Shown: positions 1 to 8,465 of the stretch, piece after piece
Layout: the number at the start of each line of letters is the position of its first letter
Position numbering within the stretch: the stretch's first letter is position 1
Notes under the pieces: generated by a model
The model's database searches: none
What the model saw: the letters and a program-made list of their open reading frames with translations, nothing else
What the model was told of the DNA's origin: nothing
Made by a program: the position numbers and the translations under genes
Origin: Curvibacter sp. GWA2_63_95
GTDB taxonomy: Bacteria > Pseudomonadota > Gammaproteobacteria > Burkholderiales > Burkholderiaceae_C
NCBI GenBank assembly: GCA_001795455.1
Contig: MGPB01000032.1
Span: forward strand, 1-50,969
Direction: 5' to 3'
Length of the DNA stretch: 50,969 nucleotides

Positions 1-1
1 C

Positions 2-88
2 TTGCTGGCGGCGGCCGTGCTGCTGTTGGTCGTGGTCCTCATGCCTTCTATCAAGGCCAAGCGTGAAGAGGCGTTTGTGGAGGATTGA
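2..88 (+). CDS. C-terminal end of a membrane protein (partial)
   Basis: Only the last 28 codons are inside the window. The frame reads a hydrophobic run rich in Leu, Val and Ala, then a short charged tail (PSIKAKREEAFVED) and a TGA stop. This is what the last transmembrane helix and cytoplasmic tail of a multi-pass inner-membrane protein such as a transporter looks like. The family cannot be named from so little sequence. It runs in the same direction as the binding-protein gene that follows, but a good promoter lies between them. Confidence 0.5.
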   Translation: MLAAAVLLLVVVLMPSIKAKREEAFVED

Positions 89-93
89 AAGTG

Positions 94-121
94 TTGTCAC
101 GACATCTAGGCATGATGTAAT
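94..121 (+). promoter_or_regulatory. Candidate sigma-70 promoter of the 148 gene
   Basis: TTGTCA (94-99) and TGTAAT (116-121) are separated by 16 bp. Each differs from the -35 and -10 consensus by one base. The start codon at 148 follows at a sensible distance, with an AAGGAG ribosome site just before it. This is assigned by eye. Confidence 0.45.
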
Positions 122-147
122 CCGCCCAATACAACAAAGGAGCCTCC

Positions 148-1254
148 ATGATTTCCTTGCGTTCTGCCCTGCTTGGACTTTGTATTGCCAGTGTCGGTAC
201 CACGGCCTTTGCGCAACTCAAAATCGGGCAGACCACGGGGGTCACAGGTGCGGTGGCGGCGACCGTCAAGGAAAGCAGCCTGGGCGCCCAGCTCTACCTG
301 GACGCAACCAATGCCAAAGGGGGGGTGAACGGCGAAAAGATTGAACTGATCACCCTGGATGACAAGTTCGATACCAAGCTGGCGGCAGCCAATGCGCGTG
401 AACTGATCGAACAGCGCGGCGTGTTGGCCCTGTTCATGACCCGTGGCACGCCACACACCGAAGGCATCATTCCCATCCTGGACCAACACGGCGTGCCCTT
501 GGTGGGGCCCTCCACCGGCGCCACGGTGCTGCACCAGCCCCTGAAAAAACACGTGTTCAATGTGCGCGCAACTTACCAGCGCGAAGCCGAGCGCGCCATC
601 ACCCACCTGGCAGCCACCGGTGTCACCCGCATTGGTGTGGTGCACGTGGACGACAGCTTTGGCGCTGATGGCTTGGAAGGTACGCAAAAAGGCTTGGCCG
701 CAGCCAAGCTGACTGCGATTGCCATTTCCAAGTTTGACCGCAGCAAACCGGACTTCTCGCAGACGGCTCCGGCCATGGCCAAACTGAGCCCCCAAGCCGT
801 GATGGTGATTGGTTCGGGTACGGCGGTGGTGGAAGCCATCCGGGCCCTCAAAGCAGCGGGCAGCGGCGCACAGTTCGTCACCCTGTCCAACAACGCTTCG
901 AGTGGCTTCGTCAAACTGCTGGGCGACGATGCGCGGGGCGTCATCGTGAGCCAGGTGCTGCCGCAGTCGCAGAACTATGCCCTGGTGCAAGAAGCAGCCA
1001 CCCTGGCCAAATCGCGTGACATTCTGGAAGTCAGTCCTGCCATGCTGGAGGGATTTGCATCGGCCAAGGTGTTGGTGGAGGCGCTGCGCCGCGCAGGCCC
1101 CAAACCCACGCGCGAAAAACTGCAAGCCGCGCTAGAGAACTTGGGCAAGTTCGACCTGGGCGGACTCACCTTGAACTTCAGCGCCACCGACCACACCGGC
1201 CTGGACTTCGCTGACCTGTCCATCATCTCGGCCTCGGGCAAGTTCCGGCGCTAG
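148..1254 (+). CDS. ABC transporter substrate-binding protein (branched-chain amino acid / Liv type)
   Basis: This 368-residue periplasmic protein has a signal peptide of about 22 residues ending in AFA. The body is a type I periplasmic binding fold (Peripla_BP_6) that starts with LKIGQTTGVTG, followed by the usual YLDATNAKGGVNG and ELITLDDKFD segments. Such proteins deliver amino acids, or often aromatic or organic acids, to a LivHMGF permease. No permease or ATPase gene lies next to it, so it is an orphan in this window and its ligand is unknown. The ATG at 148 is preceded by AAGGAG. Its TAG stop overlaps the stop of the convergent TetR gene. Confidence 0.85.
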   Translation: MISLRSALLGLCIASVGTTAFAQLKIGQTTGVTGAVAATVKESSLGAQLYLDATNAKGGVNGEKIELITLDDKFDTKLAAANARELIEQRGVLALFMTRGTPHTEGIIPILDQHGVPLVGPSTGATVLHQPLKKHVFNVRATYQREAERAITHLAATGVTRIGVVHVDDSFGADGLEGTQKGLAAAKLTAIAISKFDRSKPDFSQTAPAMAKLSPQAVMVIGSGTAVVEAIRALKAAGSGAQFVTLSNNASSGFVKLLGDDARGVIVSQVLPQSQNYALVQEAATLAKSRDILEVSPAMLEGFASAKVLVEALRRAGPKPTREKLQAALENLGKFDLGGLTLNFSATDHTGLDFADLSIISASGKFRR

Positions 1255-1856
1255 ATACCAAGGGGCCCGTTGTGGCCTGGATAGGGCAATGGCTGTAGCG
1301 CGGGCTGGCTCCAGGCTCGAAACAGGGCTTCGATCTCGGCGGGCTTGTGTGGCCGGTTGCCCCCCAGCCACCATGCCAATACTTCAAACAGGGCACCCCC
1401 CAAGTAATGTGCCTGCGCCTGGCTCATCCACGCCCGCGACTTCACCACGGGCAACTCTGCATGCACCATTTCGACCAACAGTTCCCTGAACCGGTTTTGC
1501 ACATACTGCCCTGAGCGCCGCCCCAACAAAGCGCGAAATACATCTTGGGCTTCATGCACGTGCGCAATCAGGCCACCAACAAACGCCAATTGGTTGGGTA
1601 TGGCAGACGTTGCCGGTGTGTGTGCCAGCAGCCCATCACGAAGATCTGAAAAACTTGCATTCAGCAGCTCTTCCTTGTTCGCAAAGTGCAGGTAGAAGGT
1701 GGAACGCCCCACATTCGCCTGCTCGCACAAGGCCTGAACATCGATGGCATCCCAACCCCGCGCCACCATCAAACGCATCATTGCAACACGCAAAGCTTCA
1801 CGGGTGCGCAGTACCCGGCGGTCTGCGGTAGGGAGTGGTTTTGTCGTTGATTTCAT
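1251..1856 (-). CDS. TetR/AcrR family transcriptional regulator
   Basis: The 201-residue protein has an N-terminal helix-turn-helix at about residues 38-57 (IDVQALCEQANVGRSTFYLH), with the family-typical FxNKEEL following it. The C-terminal part, which would bind ligand, resembles the TetR_C domains of uncharacterised regulators and gives no clue to the inducer. It is divergent from the sterol desaturase gene at 2014. A 6+2+6 inverted repeat in the gap at 1890-1903 is the likely operator, so it probably represses itself and perhaps the desaturase/transporter pair. Its 3-prime end overlaps the preceding gene by four bases on the palindrome CTAG. Confidence 0.88.
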   Translation of the reverse strand: MKSTTKPLPTADRRVLRTREALRVAMMRLMVARGWDAIDVQALCEQANVGRSTFYLHFANKEELLNASFSDLRDGLLAHTPATSAIPNQLAFVGGLIAHVHEAQDVFRALLGRRSGQYVQNRFRELLVEMVHAELPVVKSRAWMSQAQAHYLGGALFEVLAWWLGGNRPHKPAEIEALFRAWSQPALQPLPYPGHNGPLGI

Positions 1857-1889
1857 GGGCCATACCTTCTGAACACAAAGTCGAGAACT

Positions 1890-1903
1890 GTCTGGAACCA
1901 GAC
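1890..1903. promoter_or_regulatory. Candidate TetR operator
   Basis: The sequence GTCTGGAACCAGAC has perfect 6-base arms around a 2-base centre. It lies 34-47 bp upstream of the TetR start codon, in the divergent gap before the sterol desaturase gene. Self-controlled TetR genes normally carry such a palindrome in the intergenic gap. Binding by this regulator is inferred. Confidence 0.5.
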
Positions 1904-2013
1904 GACATGCCTACCCACGCGCTTGGGCCGGGGTGAAGGGCAAATCAATGATAGCGGTCCTCGCGTTGCCGTTGGCACGCGGTATCCGTTGGCTTGCTCA
2001 TCGAAGGTTTCGC

Positions 2014-2970
2014 ATGTCTCATTTCAACTCCCCGCCCTTTCCCCACCGCAGCCGCACCAAAAGCAGCACACCGCTCTTGGTTAGCCACCTGTTTTACCCC
2101 TTGCTACTGGGTGCAACGCTTGCGCTTTTTTACGCGTCGCTACGCCATGGCTGGGACCTGGCCACGGTGTTCGCCGGCATGGCCGGTGCGCGGTTGGTCG
2201 TGCTTCTAGCGGTGGAGTTTGGCTACCCCGCCAAGCCGGAATGGAAAATGAACTGGCCAAGCTTCAAGCGGGACCTGAAATACATGGCAGTGAATGGGGT
2301 AGCCACCGGCGCGCTGAAGCTCGGGGTGGGCTGGTTGGCACTGGACTGGAGCCGCCTGAACACAGGCATTGTGACCAACACGTCGTTCTGGCTGGAGTTT
2401 GTTGCAGTGGTCCTGGTGTTCGAGTTCGTCCAGTACTGGTACCACCGATGGAGCCACGAAGGTACCGGCCGCATGGGCGCATGGCTGTGGAAGGTGCACC
2501 TGGCGCACCATTTGCCGGACAAGGTGTATCTGCTGATGCACCCCGTGGGCCACCCCTTGGACTTGTTGCGCGCACTGGCCATGGTGAACCTGCCGCTGGT
2601 GGTACTGGGTGCACGTTCCGAATCCATTTTTTTGTACAACGCCTTGATGGGCTTGCAGGGACTGGTGTCGCATTTCAATGTGGACATCAAGGCAGGCCCC
2701 TTCAACTACCTGCTGGTGGGCACCGAGTTGCACCGCTTTCACCACAGCGCCGATCTGAGAGAGGCCAAAAATTTCGGGGTATTGACGCCGTTTTGGGATT
2801 TGGTGTTTGGCACCTTTTTCTACGACCCCAAGCGCCTGCCCGCTACCCTGGGAGTCGCCGCGCCCGAGCATTACCCGCAAAGCGACGCGTTGGGTCAAGT
2901 GCTTGCACTCCCCTTTTCCCGTTCCGCCACCACTCCATGGGCCCAAGACGACGCACAATCAGAACCATGA
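2014..2970 (+). CDS. Sterol desaturase / fatty acid hydroxylase family membrane protein
   Basis: This 318-residue integral membrane protein belongs to the di-iron fatty acid hydroxylase superfamily. The metal-binding histidine clusters are visible at residues 144-148 (HRWSH), 162-166 (HLAHH), 176-180 (HPVGH) and 240-244 (HRFHH). Family members hydroxylate or desaturate lipids with O2; the substrate here is unknown. The frame is open from a GTG at 1933, but the ATG at 2014, preceded by AAGG and giving a normal N-terminus before the first helix, is the likelier start. The stop overlaps the next start codon (ATGA), so the two genes are probably translationally coupled. Control by the divergent TetR protein is inferred. 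Confidence 0.85.
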   Translation: MSHFNSPPFPHRSRTKSSTPLLVSHLFYPLLLGATLALFYASLRHGWDLATVFAGMAGARLVVLLAVEFGYPAKPEWKMNWPSFKRDLKYMAVNGVATGALKLGVGWLALDWSRLNTGIVTNTSFWLEFVAVVLVFEFVQYWYHRWSHEGTGRMGAWLWKVHLAHHLPDKVYLLMHPVGHPLDLLRALAMVNLPLVVLGARSESIFLYNALMGLQGLVSHFNVDIKAGPFNYLLVGTELHRFHHSADLREAKNFGVLTPFWDLVFGTFFYDPKRLPATLGVAAPEHYPQSDALGQVLALPFSRSATTPWAQDDAQSEP

Positions 2971-4028
2971 CACTGCACCATGGACTGCGCCATATCGGGA
3001 TAGGGGCCGCATTGGTCGCTGCGCTGCTGTTCGGGGCCGGAACCCCGCTGGCCAAATTGCTCCTGAGCGACATTGCTCCCTGGATGTTGGCGGCACTGTT
3101 GTACCTGGGTGCAGGTCTGGGCCTGGGTCTGTACCGGCGCATCACGCGGGCCCCTGCGGTCCACCTGCCGCGCGGCGAATGGCCCTGGCTGCTAGGTGCC
3201 ATCGGCGCTGGCGGCGTGGCCGGGCCGGTGCTGCTGATGCTGGGACTGAGTGGCATGCCAGCCTCTGGTGCATCGCTGTTGCTCAATGCAGAAAGCATGT
3301 TCACTGCCGTCTTGGCCTGGGTGGCCTTCAAGGAAAACTTTGACCGGCGCATTGCGCTGGGCATGCTGACCATCGTCGCGGGCGCTCTGGTGTTGAGCTG
3401 GCCCGGGGATGCGCACTTTGCTGGCATTTGGCCCGCGCTGTCGGTACTGGCGGCCTGCCTGGCATGGGGTATCGACAACAACCTGACGCGCAAGGTATCG
3501 CTAACCGATGCAGCCTGGATTGCCTCCGTCAAGGGACTGGTGGCGGGCAGTGTGAACCTCGGCCTGGCCTGGGCGCTGGGAGAACGACTTCCTGCGCTGG
3601 CACCTCTGGCGGGGGCCATGGTCGTTGGTTTTCTGGCCTACGGGGTCAGCCTGGCCTTGTTTGTGGTGGGCCTGCGGCATTTGGGCACGGCACGCACCGG
3701 CGCCTATTTTTCGGTGGCGCCGTTCTTCGGCACCGTGCTGGCATGGCTGCTGGGGGATGCCATCACCTGGCCACTGGTCGTCGCGGGCGGGCTGATGGCC
3801 CTGGGCGTGTGGCTGCACCTGACGGAGCGGCACCAGCACCCCCACCGGCACGAGGCCCTGGAGCACGCACATGCCCATCGCCACGACTTGCACCACCAGC
3901 ATGACCATGCGGGGTGGGAGGGTGCGTTGCCCAAGCCCGGCGAGAAACACAGCCATCGCCACCAGCATGCACCGCTGGAACACGACCACGCCCATTACCC
4001 CGACGCCCACCACCGTCACCACCACTGA
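2967..4028 (+). CDS. EamA/DMT family transporter with histidine-rich tail
   Basis: This is a 353-residue, ten-helix drug/metabolite superfamily transporter with two EamA repeats, in residues 1-135 and 140-285 or so. The first repeat carries the typical ALLFGAGTPLAK and LLLNAESMFTAVLAW segments. The last 70 residues form a cytoplasmic or periplasmic tail with about 25 histidines in HxH and HH patterns (for example HAHAHRHD and AHHRHHH), ending in three histidines. Such tails usually bind Zn, Ni or Co ions, so metal export or metal sensing is possible, but the substrate is not shown. The start codon overlaps the desaturase stop (ATGA). Confidence 0.85.
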   Translation: MTLHHGLRHIGIGAALVAALLFGAGTPLAKLLLSDIAPWMLAALLYLGAGLGLGLYRRITRAPAVHLPRGEWPWLLGAIGAGGVAGPVLLMLGLSGMPASGASLLLNAESMFTAVLAWVAFKENFDRRIALGMLTIVAGALVLSWPGDAHFAGIWPALSVLAACLAWGIDNNLTRKVSLTDAAWIASVKGLVAGSVNLGLAWALGERLPALAPLAGAMVVGFLAYGVSLALFVVGLRHLGTARTGAYFSVAPFFGTVLAWLLGDAITWPLVVAGGLMALGVWLHLTERHQHPHRHEALEHAHAHRHDLHHQHDHAGWEGALPKPGEKHSHRHQHAPLEHDHAHYPDAHHRHHH

Positions 4029-4113
4029 CCGTCTGCCGTTGCCGGCGTGACTGCAGGCTTGCCGGGTGGTGTTTATAGTGCAACGGTTTTTCACTCCCCA
4101 CAGGCAGCCCGTC

Positions 4114-4536
4114 ATGCGCATTTGGCAACAACCCATCTCCACCGAAATCCTGACACGCATCAGCCAGAACACGGCGGTCGCACACTTGGGCATTGAATTC
4201 CTGGAGGTGGGCGACGACTTCTTGAGCGCCCGGGTGCCGGTCGACCACCGCACCCACCAGCCTTTTGGGCTGCTGCACGGTGGGGTATCGGTGGTACTGG
4301 CCGAGACCCTGGGCTCCTGCGGGGCCGGCTTTGCCATCCCCGAGGGCTACAGCGCCGTGGGCCTGGACATCAATGCCAACCACCTCAAAGGCGTAAAAAG
4401 CGGCTGGGTGACTGGTGTGGCGCGCCCGGTGCACCTGGGCCGCAGCACCCATGTGTGGCAGATTGACCTGCGCAACGACGCCGGTGAACTGAGTTGCGTG
4501 TCGCGCATCACCATGGCCATACTTTCGCCACGTTAG
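4114..4536 (+). CDS. Hotdog-fold thioesterase (PaaI / MenI-YdiI type)
   Basis: The protein has 140 residues, the usual size for a single hotdog domain. It contains the family signature LLHGGVSVVLAETLGS, in which Glu and the HGG loop form the active site of the 4-hydroxybenzoyl-CoA thioesterase-like enzymes such as EntH and YdiI. It should hydrolyse an acyl-CoA or aroyl-CoA thioester in the cytoplasm. The natural substrate cannot be told from the sequence. The frame is open upstream from 4066, but the ATG at 4114 matches where homologues begin. The gene is monocistronic as far as can be seen. Confidence 0.85.
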   Translation: MRIWQQPISTEILTRISQNTAVAHLGIEFLEVGDDFLSARVPVDHRTHQPFGLLHGGVSVVLAETLGSCGAGFAIPEGYSAVGLDINANHLKGVKSGWVTGVARPVHLGRSTHVWQIDLRNDAGELSCVSRITMAILSPR

Positions 4537-4540
4537 AACG

Positions 4541-5476
4541 GTGATACTGGGCACGCTCCCCCAAATTCCGGTGTCTCACTTCCAGTCCCTTCCCCGGCTC
4601 AAGCGCCGCACCCTGCTGGCCGCGGCCGGATGCGCAGCCTTGGGCGCACGCGCGCAGGCGCACAGCCTGTTGCGGGTTGCGGTGCCAGACGACGTGGCCT
4701 ATGACTACGCCCTGTTCCTGGGCCGGCGCGACGTGCGAGCCCTGCGGAGTTTTGGCGGCCCCCATGCACGGCGTGATGTAGCTGAGCTGGCCTTGCTGCT
4801 GCGCGAGGTAGCCCGCACCCTGCCTGGCACCACGGTGCAGCTGGTACGCATCGACAGCTACCAGCGCGCCATGCTGGAACTGCGTGCGGGCCGTGTGGAC
4901 GTACTGGGCACCACGGTGTGGAGCACCGACCTTCAGGCCCTGGGGCCCCATGCCCTGCCCTCACCCGCGCTGGTGGCCGAGGGTGACTTTGTGGTGGGCC
5001 TGTACACCGCCCCCGACAACCGCGTGGCCCAGCAGGCACACAGCCTGGGCGCGCTGCAGGCCCTGCGGGCCGTGTCCAACAGCGACTGGAGCGCGGACTG
5101 GCGCACCCTGCAGGCGCTAGGCATGCGTTCGCTGATGGATGTGAAAACCTGGCGCCAGATGGTGCTGGCAGTGGCGCGAGGCCGGGCCGACGTGTTGCTG
5201 GCCCCGTTTCCGGCTACGCCCGACCTGGCCCTGGATGCCGAAGGCCAACACCTCGTCCCCTTGCGTGGCCGCGCCTTGGCGCTGGTGGGAGCACGCCATC
5301 TGGCCGCGGCCACCACCCCTGCAGGCCAGGCCGTGGCGGCGCAGGTGTTTCCGGCGCTGGCTGCGCTGGTCAGCACGGGCGCGGTGCGCCGCGCCTACCA
5401 GGAGTGCGGTTTTTACAACCCGCGCACCAGCGCCTGGCCCGTAATTAATGACAAAACAAGGCCCTGGCGCCCGTAG
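4541..5476 (+). CDS. Periplasmic substrate-binding protein (PhnD/SsuA-like), probable Tat substrate
   Basis: This 311-residue protein has an N-terminal twin-arginine stretch (LKRRTLLAAAG) ahead of a hydrophobic segment ending near ARAQA. The rest resembles the transferrin-like binding proteins that come with phosphonate or sulfonate importers (LRVAVPDD at the mature start, DSYQRAMLELRAGRVDVLGTT in the middle). There is no permease or ATPase gene beside it, so it is an orphan. Only GTG starts are available (4541, or 4571 which gives a more compact signal peptide), and neither has a strong ribosome site. The last few codons and the TAG stop lie inside interspersed repeat copy A. Confidence 0.65.
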   Translation: MILGTLPQIPVSHFQSLPRLKRRTLLAAAGCAALGARAQAHSLLRVAVPDDVAYDYALFLGRRDVRALRSFGGPHARRDVAELALLLREVARTLPGTTVQLVRIDSYQRAMLELRAGRVDVLGTTVWSTDLQALGPHALPSPALVAEGDFVVGLYTAPDNRVAQQAHSLGALQALRAVSNSDWSADWRTLQALGMRSLMDVKTWRQMVLAVARGRADVLLAPFPATPDLALDAEGQHLVPLRGRALALVGARHLAAATTPAGQAVAAQVFPALAALVSTGAVRRAYQECGFYNPRTSAWPVINDKTRPWRP

Positions 5477-5509
5477 ATACTGCGCAAGCAGCTACTAATT
5501 CGATAGCAA
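5457..5509 (+). repeat. Interspersed 60-bp repeat, copy A
   Basis: This copy reads GTAGATACTGCGCAAGCAGC followed by TACTAATTCGATAGCAA. It shares the core (ATA)TTGCGC(A/T)AGCAGCTA...ATAGCAA with eight other copies in the window. It sits between two convergent genes and supplies the C-terminal codons and stop of the binding-protein gene. Confidence 0.75.
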
Positions 5510-5510
5510 G

Positions 5511-6086
5511 TCAACCCTGGTTTTGGGCCAGGCGCTCGCTCTTCCAGTACACATCGTCCCCCACCGTGCCATCGGTGCGGTAGCGGTTGAGCACGCGAGA
5601 GAACACAAACATCAGGTCCGAGAGACGGTTGAGGTACTGGCGCGGTGTCTCTTTCAACACCTCTGCGGTGCCCAGTGCCACCACGGTGCGCTCCGCACGG
5701 CGCGCCACCGTGCGGCACACATGGGCCTGCGCGGCAGCACGGGTGCCTGCGGGCAGGATGAATTCCTGCAAGCGTGGCAAGGCCTCGTTGTGCTGTGCCA
5801 GGGCCTCGTCCAGCGCCAGCACGGCCTCATTCTTGAGCAGCTCAAAGCCGGGAATGGACAGCTCGCCCCCCAGGTTGAACAGCTGGTGCTGCACCTCCAC
5901 CAACACGCTGCGCACGGCGTCCGGCATGTCCTCACACAGCAACACACCAATGTGGCTGTTGAGCTCGTCCACATCGCCCATGGCATGCACCCGCAGGCTG
6001 TTCTTGCTGACACGGGTGTTGTCGCCCAGGCCGGTGGTGCCGTTGTCTCCGGTGCGGGTGGCGATTTGGGTGAGGCGGTTTCCCAT
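5511..6086 (-). CDS. Cob(I)yrinic acid a,c-diamide adenosyltransferase, PduO type
   Basis: The 191-residue enzyme transfers the adenosyl group of ATP to cob(I)alamin to make coenzyme B12. The PduO/MMAB family signatures are present: TRTGDNGTTGL near the N-terminus (ATP binding), the DELNSHIGVL helix, and the RTVARRAERTVVAL segment with the arginines that contact ATP near residues 130-145. It is cytoplasmic and serves B12-dependent enzymes made elsewhere. A purine-rich AAGGACACC precedes the ATG. No other B12 gene is near and no cobalamin riboswitch is visible. It converges on the binding-protein gene across repeat copy A. Confidence 0.92.
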   Translation of the reverse strand: MGNRLTQIATRTGDNGTTGLGDNTRVSKNSLRVHAMGDVDELNSHIGVLLCEDMPDAVRSVLVEVQHQLFNLGGELSIPGFELLKNEAVLALDEALAQHNEALPRLQEFILPAGTRAAAQAHVCRTVARRAERTVVALGTAEVLKETPRQYLNRLSDLMFVFSRVLNRYRTDGTVGDDVYWKSERLAQNQG

Positions 6087-6136
6087 GGCGGTGTCCTTGG
6101 ATGAAAATGGGATTATTCCCGCATTGGAGACACCCC

Positions 6137-7561
6137 ATGAACGCCCCCACCTCTTTGAACCACCTGCTGCCCCAGGTGCAAGCCCGCGACGTGCCCCAGG
6201 CCCTGCTGGACGCGCTCAAGACCCGCTTTGGCGAACAACTCTCCACCGCGCTGGTGGTGCGCGAGCAACATGGCCGTGACGAGTCGGCCTTTGACATCCC
6301 CCCACCGGCCGCCGTGGTGTTTGCGCAGAACACGCAGGATGTGAGCGACGCGGTGACGCTGGCTGCGCAGTACCTGGTGCCCGTCATCCCGTTTGGCGTG
6401 GGCTCGTCACTGGAAGGGCATTTGCTGGCGGTGCAAGGCGGCATCAGCCTGGACGTGAGCCGCATGAACGCCGTGCTGTCCATCAACGCCGAAGACCTGA
6501 CGGTGACGGTGCAACCCGGTGTGACGCGCAAACAGCTCAACGAGGAGATCAAGTCCACCGGCCTGTTCTTCCCCATCGACCCCGGCGCCGACGCGACGAT
6601 TGGCGGCATGAGCGCCACCCGCGCCAGCGGCACCAACGCCGTGCGCTACGGCACCATGCGCGAGAACGTGCTGGCGCTCGAAGTGGTGACGGCCAGCGGT
6701 GAGGTCATCCGCACCGGCACCCGCGCCAAGAAAAGCAGCGCCGGTTACGACCTCACCCGCCTGATGGTGGGCAGCGAAGGCACGCTGGGCGTGATGACCG
6801 AAATCACCGTCAAGCTCTACCCCTTGCCCGAGGCAGTGATGGCGGCCACCTGCTCGTTCCCCACGCTGGCCGATGCGGTCAACACCACCATCCAGATCAT
6901 CCAGATGGGCGTGCCGATTGCGCGCTGTGAGTTGCTGGACGAAAACACCATCCGCATGGTCAACGCACACTCCAAGCTGAGCCTGCCCGAAAGCGCCATG
7001 CTGCTGCTGGAGTTCCACGGTTCGCCCGATGGCGTGAAAGAACAGGTGGCACTGGTGCAAGACATTGCCAACGAGCACGGTGCCGCAGCCTTTGCCTGGG
7101 CCGAGACCCCCGAAGAGCGCACCCGCCTCTGGACGGCGCGGCACAACGCCTACTTTGCGGGGGTGCAATCGCGCCCCGGCTGCAAGGCCATCACCACTGA
7201 CACCTGTGTGCCCATCTCGCACCTGGCGGACGCCCTGCTCGACAGCGTGACCGAGGCCCGGGAGGCCGGTCTGCCCTACTTCATGGTCGGCCATGTGGGC
7301 GATGGCAACTTCCACATGGGCTATTTGATTGACCCTGCCAAGCCCGAAGAACGCGCACTGGCCGAGCAGCTCAACCACCAGCTGGTGGCCCGCGCGCTCA
7401 AGCTGGGCGGCACCTGCACCGGCGAGCATGGCGTGGGCCTGCACAAACAGGGCTTTCTGCTGGAAGAAACCGGCAGCGGCGCGGTGGACATGATGCGCAC
7501 CATCAAGCGCGCGCTGGACCCGCACAACATCCTGAACCCGGGCAAGATTTTTTCGCTATAA
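6137..7561 (+). CDS. FAD-binding oxidoreductase (D-lactate dehydrogenase, cytochrome type / GlcD family)
   Basis: This is a 474-residue flavoprotein. The N-terminal FAD_binding_4 (PCMH) domain spans about residues 45-220, with PFGVGSSLEGH and DPGADATIGGM as FAD contacts and GTNAVRYGTMRENVL after them. The C-terminal FAD-oxidase domain has the conserved GHVGDGNFH motif and TCTGEHGVG near the end. These features fit a D-lactate or D-2-hydroxyacid dehydrogenase that passes electrons to the quinone or cytochrome pool. GlcD of glycolate oxidase is similar, but GlcE and GlcF are absent here, so D-lactate is the better guess. The ATG at 6137 has GGAGA seven bases upstream. The last codons fall within repeat copy B. 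Confidence 0.87.
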   Translation: MNAPTSLNHLLPQVQARDVPQALLDALKTRFGEQLSTALVVREQHGRDESAFDIPPPAAVVFAQNTQDVSDAVTLAAQYLVPVIPFGVGSSLEGHLLAVQGGISLDVSRMNAVLSINAEDLTVTVQPGVTRKQLNEEIKSTGLFFPIDPGADATIGGMSATRASGTNAVRYGTMRENVLALEVVTASGEVIRTGTRAKKSSAGYDLTRLMVGSEGTLGVMTEITVKLYPLPEAVMAATCSFPTLADAVNTTIQIIQMGVPIARCELLDENTIRMVNAHSKLSLPESAMLLLEFHGSPDGVKEQVALVQDIANEHGAAAFAWAETPEERTRLWTARHNAYFAGVQSRPGCKAITTDTCVPISHLADALLDSVTEAREAGLPYFMVGHVGDGNFHMGYLIDPAKPEERALAEQLNHQLVARALKLGGTCTGEHGVGLHKQGFLLEETGSGAVDMMRTIKRALDPHNILNPGKIFSL

Positions 7562-7612
7562 CTTTAGTAGCTAGTCGCGCATATTCCATGCGCGCTACAG
7601 CCACCTTTTCTT
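7553..7612 (-). repeat. Interspersed 60-bp repeat, copy B
   Basis: Read on the minus strand it gives GTAGCGCGCATGGAATATGC, then GCGACTAGCTACTAAAGTTATAGCG. It overlaps the 3-prime end and TAA stop of the FAD oxidase gene and lies in the gap before the amino-acid binding-protein gene. Confidence 0.75.
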
Positions 7613-7639
7613 TATAAAATTGTTGATTTGGAGCTTTCC

Positions 7640-8446
7640 TTGACGCCTTCACGCCGCCTCACCCTTGCCGCCAGCCTGCTTGCCGCCCTGGGCGCCTGGT
7701 CCACACACGCCAGCGCCCAAGCCCTGCCCGACCTCAAGGGCCGCACTATCGTGGCCGTGACCGAAAACGCCTACCCGCCGCTGAACTTCAAAGACCCCAA
7801 GACCGGCCAGAGCGTGGGCTGGGAGTACGACGTGTTCAACGAGATTGCCAAGCGCCTCAACGCCAAGGTGGACTGGAAGCTCACCAGCTGGGACACCATG
7901 ATCGAGGCCGTGCGCAAGGGCCAGTTTGACGTCGGCATGGACGGCATCACCATCAAGGATGACCGCAAGAAGCAGGTCGACTTTTCCAACGCCTACATGG
8001 TGTCCGAGCAGTTCATGATGGTGCGCGCCAACGAGAAGCGCTTTGCCGATGCCAAGGGCTTCAAGGCCAACCCCAAGCTGCTGGTGGGTGCCCAAAACGG
8101 CACCACCAACTTCTACACCGCGGTCTACGAAGTGCTGGACGGCAATGAGAAGAACCCGCGCATCAAGCTGTACGAAACCTTTGGCCTGTCCATGCAAGCC
8201 CTGAAGGCCGGCGACGTGGACACGGTGCTGAGCGATGGCGTGTCGTCCCAGGGCTATGTGAAAGCGTTTCCTGGCGTCTACAAGGTAGTGGGAAAACCCA
8301 TGGGGCGCGAGGAGTTCGGCTTCATCACCAAGAAGGGCTCGGACCTGGTGAAGCCCATCAACGCGGCGCTCCAGCAAATGAAGGCGGATGGCACGCTCAA
8401 GACCTTCGACCAGAAATGGTTTGTGGACTACAAGCTGAACCAATAA
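7640..8446 (+). CDS. Amino-acid ABC transporter substrate-binding protein (SBP_bac_3)
   Basis: This 268-residue periplasmic protein has a signal peptide of about 30 residues ending in THASAQA. The mature part follows the family 3 pattern: TIVAVTENAYPPLNF, then GWEYDVFNEIAKRLN, the WDTMIEAVRKGQFDVGMDGITI loop, and VDFSNAYMVSEQFMMVR. It should capture a polar or charged amino acid, or a similar molecule such as an opine. The TTG at 7640, with GGAG seven bases before it, is the likely start; an in-frame TTG at 7628 has no such site. The permease gene follows 19 bp downstream, but no ATPase gene is adjacent. Confidence 0.87.
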   Translation: MTPSRRLTLAASLLAALGAWSTHASAQALPDLKGRTIVAVTENAYPPLNFKDPKTGQSVGWEYDVFNEIAKRLNAKVDWKLTSWDTMIEAVRKGQFDVGMDGITIKDDRKKQVDFSNAYMVSEQFMMVRANEKRFADAKGFKANPKLLVGAQNGTTNFYTAVYEVLDGNEKNPRIKLYETFGLSMQALKAGDVDTVLSDGVSSQGYVKAFPGVYKVVGKPMGREEFGFITKKGSDLVKPINAALQQMKADGTLKTFDQKWFVDYKLNQ

Positions 8447-8465
8447 CCCGCACTGGCTGCGCCCC

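Noticed and set aside
106..1125. Long open frame opposite the binding-protein gene
   Set aside because: It is the antisense of a clear gene with signal peptide and family motifs. Its translation is His/Gln/Gly-rich and lacks any fold pattern, as expected of a shadow in GC-rich DNA.
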